Origin: Streptacidiphilus sp. 4-A2
GTDB taxonomy: Bacteria > Actinomycetota > Actinomycetes > Streptomycetales > Streptomycetaceae
NCBI GenBank assembly: GCA_014284505.1
Contig: JAAFYY010000001.1
Coordinates: 2,046,001 to 2,110,000, forward strand
DNA length: 64,000 nt
Direction of reading: 5' to 3'
Shown here: piece by piece, positions 55,901-64,000 of the stretch
Layout: each line of letters starts with the position of its first letter
How positions within the stretch are numbered: the stretch's first letter is position 1
Position numbers and translations under genes: made by a program
The notes under the pieces: model-generated
What the model was told of the DNA's origin: nothing
Databases searched by the model: none
What the model saw: the letters and a program-made list of their open reading frames with translations, nothing else

Positions 55901-58900
55901 CGTCGTACTCGGCGGTCTTCCGGTTGAGCGCGTCGTAGGTGTACGAGAGCGTGTGCCCGGCGGAGTCGGTGCTCTGGAGCGCGTTCCCCTCGGCGTCGTA
56001 CACGGTCGGGGACGCGCTGGTGCCGGAGTCGGGGTCGGTGGTGCTGGTTGTCTGGCCGAGGAAGTTGTAGTTCGTGGCCCAGGTGTCACCGTCGGCGTCG
56101 ATGGTCTGCCAGGCGCGGCCCTGCGGGTTGAAGGTGTACTTGGTGGCCTGGGTGCTGCCGCCGGTGACCGCCGCCGTGGTGAAGCCGCCGGTGGTGCCGG
56201 TGGTGACGGTCGGCGCGACCGAGTACTCGTCGAGTTCGGTGGTGCGGCCCAGCGCGTCGGTCTGGGTGGCGCTGGCGCTGCCGCCGGTGGGCGGCACCGT
56301 GACGGTGCTGTTGCCGAGGTACTGGGTGTAGGCGGTCTGCTTGACGACCGAGTCGTCGAGCGAGGTGACCACCGTGGGGCGGCCGAGACCGTCGAAGGAG
56401 GTCTGGGTCTGCTCGGTCGACTTGTTGTCCGGGACGGTGACCAGCGTGCCGTTCGGGCTGGAGGTGTTGTCCCAGTAGTCGCTGTTGGTCTTGTAGGTCC
56501 AGCCGTGGGTGTCGTAGAAGGTGTCGCTGATGATCCGGCCGGCGGTGGTGGACACGGCCTGTGCCTGGGTCTGGCGGACCCGCATCAGCGCGTCGTACAG
56601 GGTGGTGGCGGTCGAGTAGCCGGATTCGTCGTTGAGGGTCTGGGTGGTCACCACCACGGGCGCGGTGGTGCCGGCAGCAGGGTAGCTGTAGCTGTCCAGC
56701 TCGTTCGCCGGGGAGGTGGTGGCACGCGAGTTCTCCCACACCGCGATGCTGCGGCCCAGGCCGTCGTAGTGGACGGTGCTGACCACCCCGTTCAGGTCGG
56801 TCGAGGTCAGCGTCAGATCACGCTCGGGGTCCAGCGTGGTGCTGGAGGTCTGGCCGAGCGCGTTGGTGGCCTGGATCCTGGTGGTGGTCAGGTAGGAGGT
56901 GTCGGTGTAGGCCGTGGTGGTCTTGTTGCCGTCGGCGTCGTAGGCGACGACCGGCCGGCCGTAGGGGTCGTAGGTGGTGGCGGTGGCGGTCTGGTAGGTG
57001 AACGCGGAACCGTTGTACCCGTTGGCGTCCTGGACGACGGAGACGTCGCCGAGGGTGGGCGCCGCCTGCGGCCAGGTGGGCGAGGCGGGCTGCGGCCAGG
57101 TGGTGGCCATGGCCGGGCTGTCGTAGAAGGTGCGTGTGTCGGAGATGACGTCGGTGGACTTGTTCAGCGACGACGGCGCGGTGAGCGCGTTGGTCTGCGC
57201 GGCGGTGGGCGCGCTCGCCCCCGCCGGGGAGGTTCCGCCGCAGGGCTTGTCGTCGGTCTCGGTCTCCGAGACCAGGCCCACCAGGTTCAGGCTGATGTTG
57301 GCGGGCGCGTAGCTGGTCTGGGTGCAGGTCTCCTGCGTGCTGGAGGGCCCGGCCAGGGACAGGTCACCGTGGCTGTAGCTGAGCAGCGGCATGCCGAAGG
57401 TCGGTGAGCCCGCGGTCGTGTCGAAGGAGACGTCGGTCTCGGTGGTGCGCCAGCCCGGTGAGCTGCCGGTGATCGCCTGGCGGTTCCAGGTCTCCACCTG
57501 CCCGACCACGTTCGCGGTGACGGCCGGCAGGCCGGAGCGGGTGCGGGTGGCGGTGGCCGGTGAGACCCAGTACGAGTTGATGGTGGAACTGTCGACCGGG
57601 CCGCCGTTGTAGGTGTAGGAGGCCGTCTCCAGGACGTCTCCGGCGAGCTGGTCGCTGTCGGTGTGGCTGCCGCCCTGCGAGTCCGTGAGGGTGACCGAGC
57701 GGTTCTGGGTGGAGGAGAGCCAGTCCCCGTCCATGCCCCGGTAGAACCACGACTCGGACTCGGTGAGCGGGTCGACGCCCTGTCCGGTCAGGGTCTGCAC
57801 GTCGCCGTAGCCGCGCCACTGGCCGTAGGTGCGGTACTTGGCCTGGACGAGCTCGTTGTCGTCGTAGTGCCAGGCGGCCGGGCCTGGGTACTTGTACTGG
57901 GTGAACAGGCCCGCTGATCCGCCGGAGGGATCCGACTGGGAGACGGACTTGACGACGTACTTGTTGAACCAGTCCAGGTAGTTGTCGCCCGCCGGGCTCC
58001 ACTCCACCGGGAAGCACGAGCTGGTGTTGGAGGACGGGTTCAACGAGGCGATGCTGGTGGGCGTACAGGGTCGACCAGCTCGTAGACGATGCTGATCACG
58101 CTGTTGGACTCGGTCGTGATCGCGGTCAGCCGGTACCGGTTCAACGGGCCGAGGCCGCTGCCCGCCCCCGTCGTGTAGTTGACCCGGTTCGCCATCATCT
58201 CGTAGGCGAACGACTCGCTCTGGGCCGGCGGGGACGTGCCGCCCGCGGTGGTGTCTTCCCCGGTACGGGTGATGGTGTCCAGTTGCAGCGTGGAGGTGTT
58301 GTAGGTCCCGGTCGTCGGGATGCCCTCGGTCAGCGCGTAGTTGTCGACCGTGTTGTAGCTGGTTCCGTTCCACTGCTCGGCGGCGATGCTGGCCAGCCGT
58401 ACCGTGGAGAAGTACGCCGGGCCGTAGTTGCTACAGGTCGCACCCTTGGCACAGGACAGGTCCCATGGGACATCCGGCCAGTTGGCGGCGGTCTGCGTGC
58501 CGCAGCTCCCGGTGAAGCAGCGGTCGCCGGGGGTGAAGGCGATCCGGTCGGCGACATTGCCGTAGGCGTTGGGATCGGTGAACCCGTAGTCGATGTGGTT
58601 CAGCTGGCTGTCGCGGACATAGAGGTAGCTGTTGGCGCCGTTCTTGGCACCGTTGTCACCGGCGTAGTAGTTGGTGTTCTGCGTGTAGTAGTAGGACATG
58701 GCGTTGCCGTGGAGGTCCTTGACGTAGTCAAGGTGCCACCGGTAGGCCATGGTGCACTCGGAGGAGGTGAACCCTGCCGAGCTGTAGCACGGGTCGCCGG
58801 ACTGCGAGGAGTACACCGGCTCGTAGTCGACGGAGTTGGTGGTGGGCTTGCCCGAGGACCAGCCCGGCAGTTCGTTGAGCCCGAACTCGTACACCGTCCC

Positions 58901-60206
58901 GAGCGGTCGGTCACGGTCCAGTAGTCGGTGTTGTAGGTGCCCGAGCCGTTGTTGGAGTTGGCCACCTGCGTGACCACGTCGCCGTTGTCATTGCTGGAGT
59001 GCCAGTGCCCCTTGGCGTCCTGGATCAGCGAGACCGAGGAGCCGTCCAGCGACATGGTCAGGATCGGCCCGTCGTAGCACATGTCCCCCGTCTGCTCCGA
59101 CGCCGGCAGGGTGACCCCTTCGGGCTGGTCGGCGCAGGTGACAAAGGACTGCTCGATGTACGAGTCCGCCATCGACCAGCCGTCGCCGATCCACGAGGAC
59201 TGCGCCTGGGTCGCGGCCGTCTGCCCGTCCACGCTGCCCGAGTCGTAACCGAGTTGCACCGTGGGACGAGCGACGAAATCGCGGGCGGCAGCGTGAGCGG
59301 ATAGGTGTAGTCGAAGGAGCCGGAAGAGCCGCCCGAACTCCAGCTGCCGGACGGCTTGAGCGAGGTCGCACCGTACTGCCCGCCGGCGCTGCCGCCGTCG
59401 GGAGTGGTGGACGAGGTCAGCGCGACCACCATCCCCGCTGCCGGAGGCCGACGCCGCGGCGGGCGACGTGGCCGCACCGGCGACCGCGTTCGCCCTTGCA
59501 CCGGAGGCAGCCGAGGTACCGGAGGCAGCGGGCGCGGCCGCGGCCATGGTCACGTCGGCCGACACCGACTGCGTCGCCGCGTCGTTGCTGCTCGGCAGGG
59601 GCGACTGCACCCGGCATGCCGCGAGCTGCGGGGTCGTCAGCGCACATGCGGGCAGTTCCACCAGGTGCAGGCGCTGAGCGTAGTCACCACCGTAGGCCTG
59701 GGCGAACGACCCGTAGTCGATGCCGAGGCGCACCGGGCCACGGCCGCCCCCCACCGGGGTCACCTGCGCCAGGACACCGCTGACCCCGGCGGACGCCGCC
59801 GCGCTGCGCGCCAGCACCTTCACGCCAGCGACGACGGCCCGGTGTCGGCACCATGGGTGCCGGGAAGCACCTGGCCCCACACCGGGCTCTTCGCGGAGCT
59901 GCTGGAGGTACCGCTCGCGGCCTTGGCCACGGGCACGCTCGTGGTCGACGCCCCGGGCCACTTGGGGGCCGGTGCCTGGTAGTTGGCCGGGGGCTTGGGC
60001 TGCGGAAGGTGGCGTACCGGCACCGGGGTCACCTTCACCGGGGTCCCGAGGTCCGCCTTCGGCGCCGCGACGGCCGGCCTGGACAGCAACGGCAGGGCCT
60101 GCGCCCCGTCAGCGATCCCCAGTTGCACGACCAGCGCGCCGACAACGGTCAGCGCGATCCATCCCCATGCGGACCAGTGCCTGGCCCACCACGATCTCGC
60201 CCGCAC
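52984..60206 (-). CDS. secreted Rhs-repeat protein with HINT domain and C-terminal toxin
   Basis: Polymorphic toxin of about 2,400 residues. The N-terminus MRARSWWARHWSAWGWIALT is a signal peptide. A long beta-repeat body follows with YD-type Rhs repeats (TYDPYGRPVVAYDADGNKTT, SYTYDALNRKTAEYD) and the Rhs core end REYDTTLGRFISLDPVLG. A hydrophobic pre-toxin region leads to a HINT (Hedgehog/intein) domain beginning CSFAPTTLVLMADG near 53745 and ending VLVHNC near 53330. The last 115 residues (GWRMDFDPDPESGKGVHINW, ending MISHFPLN) are the toxin tip, family not named. Frame breaks near 59820, 59430, 59250, 58910, 58060, 54580, 54390, 53510, 53290 and 53190. Confidence 0.85.
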
Positions 60207-60593
60207 GACTTGCCCTCCAGAATTCCGGACTGCTCACAGATCCACAGTCCGGATACTCCACCGGAATATGGCGATGATCATGAGCACCATATCCAGCCCA
60301 CAGCGCCCTCAGCGACAACGGAAAGGTAACGACTTGCAATCTCCGAGCATCGGCGTCCGGGCATCGGCCTAGCAAGGGATCAGCTCCGCCCTATTCATCC
60401 CCCGATACAGCAGAACGCCGCAATCCGGCAAATAGGGCCCGGGAGCGGCACGGCCGGAGTTCTTTGACAAAAGGGCCATTCCGGATGCCACTTCGCATTC
60501 CGGGCAGGGCCTGGGGATCCGGGAACCGGTTGGGCCATACTGCGGGGCGGGGCCGGCAGCCGACCCCGCCCCGACGAGCACTCCCGAGGACGC
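60207..60593. promoter_or_regulatory. divergent region between Rhs toxin and YcxB-like gene
   Basis: A 387-base gap with no convincing gene and lower GC in its middle (60240-60340). It should contain the promoters of both divergent genes; I could not place them. Confidence 0.4.
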
Positions 60594-61089
60594 ATGCGCA
60601 TCCAAGCGACCGCCACCCTGACCAGCGAGGACATAGGCGCCCTGACCGAGCCGCTACGGCGCTTCGAGCGCATGCGCAGCCTTCCCGCCCTGGTCATCGT
60701 CGGCGCGATGGCTCTGCTGGCCCTGCTGGCAATGCCGCCCTTTCCGGCGGCGACCGGTGTCGTGGCGTTCCTCGGCGTCGCCGCGCTGGCCCTCAGCTGG
60801 CAGCGGACCGCGCAGCGGGCAACGACCACGGCCCAGGTTACGCGGGCACCTACACGATCGCCCTCACCAGTCAGGGCATCACCGCGGGTGGGACCGACGC
60901 CAGCACCCAACTGACCTGGGACGAGGTCACCCACGCCACCAAGGCCCAGAGTGGCTGGCTGTTCGTCGGCGCCAAGGGGCGGACCGCCGTCCCCTGCCGA
61001 CCCACCTGCTCACCGACGCCGAGGCAGGCCAGCTCCACCAACTGCTGGGCACCTGGCCCATGCGCCGCTACCGCCGCACCCCCTGGTGA
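60594..61089 (+). CDS. small membrane protein, YcxB-like
   Basis: About 166 residues from the ATG at 60594. Two hydrophobic helices (LPALVIVGAMALLALLAM, ATGVVAFLGVAALALSW) are followed by a soluble C-terminal domain with TYTIALTSQGITAGGTD, LTWDEVTHATKAQSGWLFVG and a final LLGTWPMRRYRRTP, the pattern of YcxB-type domains. Frame breaks near 60838 and 60995. Function unknown; the position next to the Rhs gene need not mean a link. Confidence 0.7.
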
Positions 61090-61150
61090 GCACCAGCCGG
61101 TGAGCACCTGCTGGTGAGCACCTGCTGGTGAGCATCACCTGGTGCTCACC
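61085..61150 (+). terminator. GGTGAGCA tandem repeats ending in a hairpin
   Basis: GGTGAGCACC-like units repeat four times (61085, 61099, 61113, 61127). The last pairs with GGTGCTCACC to give an eight-base-pair stem, GGTGAGCA/TGCTCACC, at 61127-61150. It probably acts as a terminator for the YcxB-like gene. Confidence 0.55.
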
Positions 61151-61774
61151 ACTTCCGGCCGTGCGCCGCAGCCGTTCCACCGGCCCGGCCTGCGACGTAG
61201 TGACGGGCGGGCCGGCCGGATCCGGGAAGACAGCCGCCGTCCCCCCGATCATGCCTGCTCAGTGCGCCGGCGAGCCTGATCCGCCGCCCTGCCCGTGGCC
61301 TGTTCCGACGCGGGCCACGCAGTAGTCGCCGCCGCACCGGGCGGCCCGACCCAGCACCGTTCCGCGGCCGGCTTCGAGACCCCGAGCAACTCAGCTGCCC
61401 CGCCGCGGCGACCACGCCATCCCCTGGACCGCCAGGCGCCGACCGCGCGTGGCGCCGCCTGCCGCGAATCCCTCGGCCTCCGGCCGGCTCCGCCCCCCGG
61501 AAACGGCGCCGCGCGCTTCCAAAAGGTCCGGTATTGCCCGAATCGGAGATATTCCCGGCCTTCACCGGATTTGTTCGGGACTTCCCGCCCCGGCCGCAGC
61601 TGACAGACTCCGAGGGTGAGAAAAAGGTAAGCAATCCGAAGCAAGCCGTTATAGGTGCTCACCTCCGCATCACCGCACTCCGGAAACGGCCGGCGGCAGG
61701 CAATGCTTCGCAATACTCGCGCCGGGTCGCTGTCGGCCCCGGTCCGCACAGAGAAATCAGAGAGAAAAGGCATC
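61151..61774. other. 624-base region without a convincing gene
   Basis: Reading frames here lack family features in all six frames. The last 130 bases are less GC-rich and should contain the promoter of the secreted-protein gene; AGAGAGAAAAGG at 61760-61770 is its ribosome binding site. Confidence 0.45.
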
Positions 61775-64000
61775 ATGGGAAAGACAAAACGCGCACGCGC
61801 GTCGAACGGGGGCATGGCGGCGCTGCTCGCGGGAGCACTCGCCGCGACCGCACTCGCCGTCGCACCGGGGGCCAACGCCGCGTCCGTGCCCACCGGCCAC
61901 ACGGTCGGCGCAACCAGTACCGGCAGCACCACCGCATCAAGGTTCCTGACGGCGGATCAGGCCGTACTACAGGCCCGGTCGTCCCACCGCCCGGTGGTGG
62001 CCTCGGCGTTGACGACCGCGACCGCGATGACCACCGCCAACCCGGACGGCTCACTGACGCTCACTCAGAGTGCGGTACCCAGCCGGGTGTTCCAGCACGG
62101 AGCGTGGGCCGACCTGAACCCGACCCTGCGGGCGAATGCCGACGGCACGGTGTCGCCGGTGGCGACCACCGACGCGGTGGTCCTGTCCGGGGGCGGTCGC
62201 GGACCGGTCGCCGAGCTGTACACCGGCGGCCAGGGCTTCACCCTCACCCTGCCGGTCACCCTGCCGCGCCCGACCCTGTCCGGCCCCAGTGCCCGCTACG
62301 CCGACATCCTGCCCGGCGTCGACCTGACCGTCACCGTCCTGGCCGACGGCGCCGTCAGCGACGTCTTCACCGTCCGTACCGCGCCGCGGCCCACGACCCC
62401 GGTCTGCCCGCTCTGCTGGACGCCGGCACCACCACCACCCGCGGGCTGCACCTGGCCACGGACCGGACCGGCGACCTGGCCGTCACCGACGCCCACGGCC
62501 GGCCCGTCTACACCGCGCCCGCACCCCAGGCCTGGGACTCCAGCGCCACCGCGCTGCCCGTGGCACCGCGGCCCGCACCCGCAGCTCCGCCCTGGCCCCG
62601 GCGGCCTCCGGCACCGGCGCACCCGCCCACGGCGCCCATACCGCCACCCTGGCCGCCACCGCCCGCACCGGTGCGATCGACCTCGCGACCCCGACCGCAC
62701 TGCTCGACGCACCCGGCACCCACTACCCCGTCTACGTCGACCCGACGTACTCGCCGAGCTACGGCAACAGCGGCTGGTCCAGCCCCGGTGCCGGCGTCGC
62801 CTCCGAGAACTACTGGAACAGCACCGTCGACGCCGTCGACACCCCGCTGCGCTCCGAGGTCGGCAACAGCAGCTCGGTCCAGGACGAGGCGATGAGCCTG
62901 TTCGACTTCCCGGTCCCCTACTCGGCCCTGCACGGCGCGAAGATCTACAGCGCCTCCTTCGGGATCACCGAGACCTACTCCTGGGCCTGCCTCACCTCCG
63001 GCCACGACCAGAGCGTCGACCTCTACGCCCCCTCCCAGGTGCTGACCTCCTCCAACGCCAACTGGAACGCCTGGTCAGGCAGTCTGGGCAGCAGCGTCGC
63101 CTCCGACTCCTTCGCTCTGGGCTACAACTCCAGCTGCCCCACCGGTCCCACCCCGGCCTTCAGCAGCAGCACGCTGACCACTGACATCAGCAACGACATC
63201 GCCGACAACACCCACACTCAGACCCTGGCGCTGCGCGCCGACGACCACAGCGACAACTACGCCTTCAAGAAGTTCGACCCCACCAGCGCGCACCTTGTCA
63301 TCACCTACGACAAGTACCCGAACACCCCCTCCGCGCTGAAGACGGTCCCGGCCACCAACTGCGCCGGCAGCACTCTGGGCGACACCGGCGTCACCATCTA
63401 CGCCACCCAGTCGACGCCCACCAACAGCTCGCTGACCACCACCTTCAACCTCTACAAGACCTCCGACAGCACCAAGACCAACCTGCTGACCACCGCCAAC
63501 AAGGTCGCCTCCGACACCTGGCCGGAGCATCGGGGCAACAGGCCGTACTCCCCCTGCCCGAGTCCTTCTTCTCCAAGCTGGCCAACGGCGCGGCGACCAG
63601 TTTCTCCTTCGTCGCCAGAGCACCGACTCCACCCTGACCTCCGGCTGGAGCGGCACCGCCTGCACCTTCCTGTGGGACCCGACCCGGCCCGGCTCGCCGA
63701 CCGTCACGACCAACCCCACGCCGCCGGCCGGCGCCCAGAGCTGCCTCACCGTCGGCAGCCCCGCCGGCAGCCCCGGCAGCATCGAGCCGATCGGCAGCAC
63801 CTGCAGCTTCACCCTCAGCCCGCCCACGACCGGCGGAACCAGCACCGCGATCTCCGGCTACCTGTACCAGATCAACCAGGCGGCCCCGATCCAGTTGCCG
63901 AGCACAGGTTCGGCCGACATCACCGTCCCGCTGACCAACCTGGTCAACACCCTGACCGTCAGCGCGCTCTCCGCCGGAGGCAACATCGGCTCCGCGACCA
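61775..64000 (+). CDS. large secreted protein, DNRLRE/Rhs-associated type (partial)
   Basis: The ATG at 61775 gives MGKTKRARASNGGMAALLAG, a long signal peptide ending GANAAS. The mature part contains LTADQAVLQARSSHRPV, WADLNPTLRANADGTVSPVA and GVDLTVTVLADGAVSDVF, followed after frame breaks (near 62395, 62560 and 62800) by a segment with VYVDPTYSPSYGNSGW and FGITETYSWAC, typical of actinomycete extracellular proteins that carry DNRLRE and often Rhs repeats further on. The gene runs off the window. It could be a second polymorphic toxin or a wall-linked protein. Confidence 0.75.

Noticed and set aside
54102..58373. Long plus-strand ORFs such as 55020-57407 opposite the Rhs gene
   Set aside because: They are Val/Gly/Arg-rich mirror translations of Rhs repeats with no domain logic; the minus strand carries the clear YD repeats.
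61146..61932. Minus-strand ORFs with a weak HTH-like stretch (AAELLGVSKPAAERCW)
   Set aside because: Composition is that of a non-coding GC-rich frame, and no complete domain or ribosome binding site is visible.

Overview
The window is very GC-rich actinomycete DNA, most likely Streptomycetaceae: G/C-ending codons, GTG starts, AfsR/SARP and LAL regulators, MbtH, and a secreted Rhs/HINT protein. It also carries many single-base indels, mostly in G/C runs, so several obvious genes are split between frames. I read these as sequencing or assembly errors, not real pseudogenes. Coordinates below span the whole reconstructed gene and the evidence notes where frames jump.

Layout. (1) 1-26.7 kb: the start of a dimethylargininase-like gene, an AfsR-type SARP regulator, a small secreted peptide, then a forward operon of mbtH, three NRPS genes (A-T-C-A-T / C-A-T-C-A-T / C-A-T-C-A-T-TE, six modules in total), a cytochrome P450 and an MFS exporter, closed by a strong hairpin. 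Hand-read adenylation codes suggest X-Gly-(basic?)-(basic?)-Thr-X. (2) 26.8-31.0 kb: a Tat lipoprotein deacetylase, a TrmB/LuxR-like regulator, a second small secreted peptide with a coupled small ORF, an IS-type helix-turn-helix ORF and a phosphotransferase. (3) 41.9 down to 31.0 kb, minus strand: a tightly coupled operon (repeated ATGA/GTGA overlaps) that looks like the core of a blasticidin/mildiomycin-type cytosine nucleoside pathway. It holds a CMP hydrolase, cytosylglucuronate synthase, DegT aminotransferase, APH-like kinase, radical SAM decarboxylase, a carrier protein fused to a class II aaRS-like ligase, an unknown protein, an MFS exporter, a second unknown, an MppP/RohP-like arginine oxidase and a DHDPS-fold aldolase. 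(4) 42.3-48.2 kb, plus strand and divergent: a stand-alone thioesterase with a Cys nucleophile, an ABC-F ribosome protection protein, a GNAT acetyltransferase, a Cys-type adenylation enzyme, a thioredoxin-reductase-like dithiol oxidase and a free PCP, then a LAL regulator. (5) 51.4-64 kb: an FkbM methyltransferase, a polymorphic toxin locus (Rhs-HINT-toxin plus immunity candidate), a YcxB-like membrane protein and the start of a large secreted protein.

How they may work together. CMP would be hydrolysed to cytosine, joined to UDP-glucuronate, decarboxylated and aminated. An arginine-derived unit and a carrier-bound amino acid would then be added. ABC-F and GNAT proteins fit self-protection against a translation inhibitor. 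Whether the NRPS hexapeptide and the nucleoside belong to one product or to two neighbouring clusters cannot be decided from sequence alone. The most striking points are the nucleoside operon with its carrier-ligase fusion, the Cys-loading/dithiol-oxidase cassette beside it, and two near-identical NRPS modules that differ mainly in the substrate-selecting core of the A domain.
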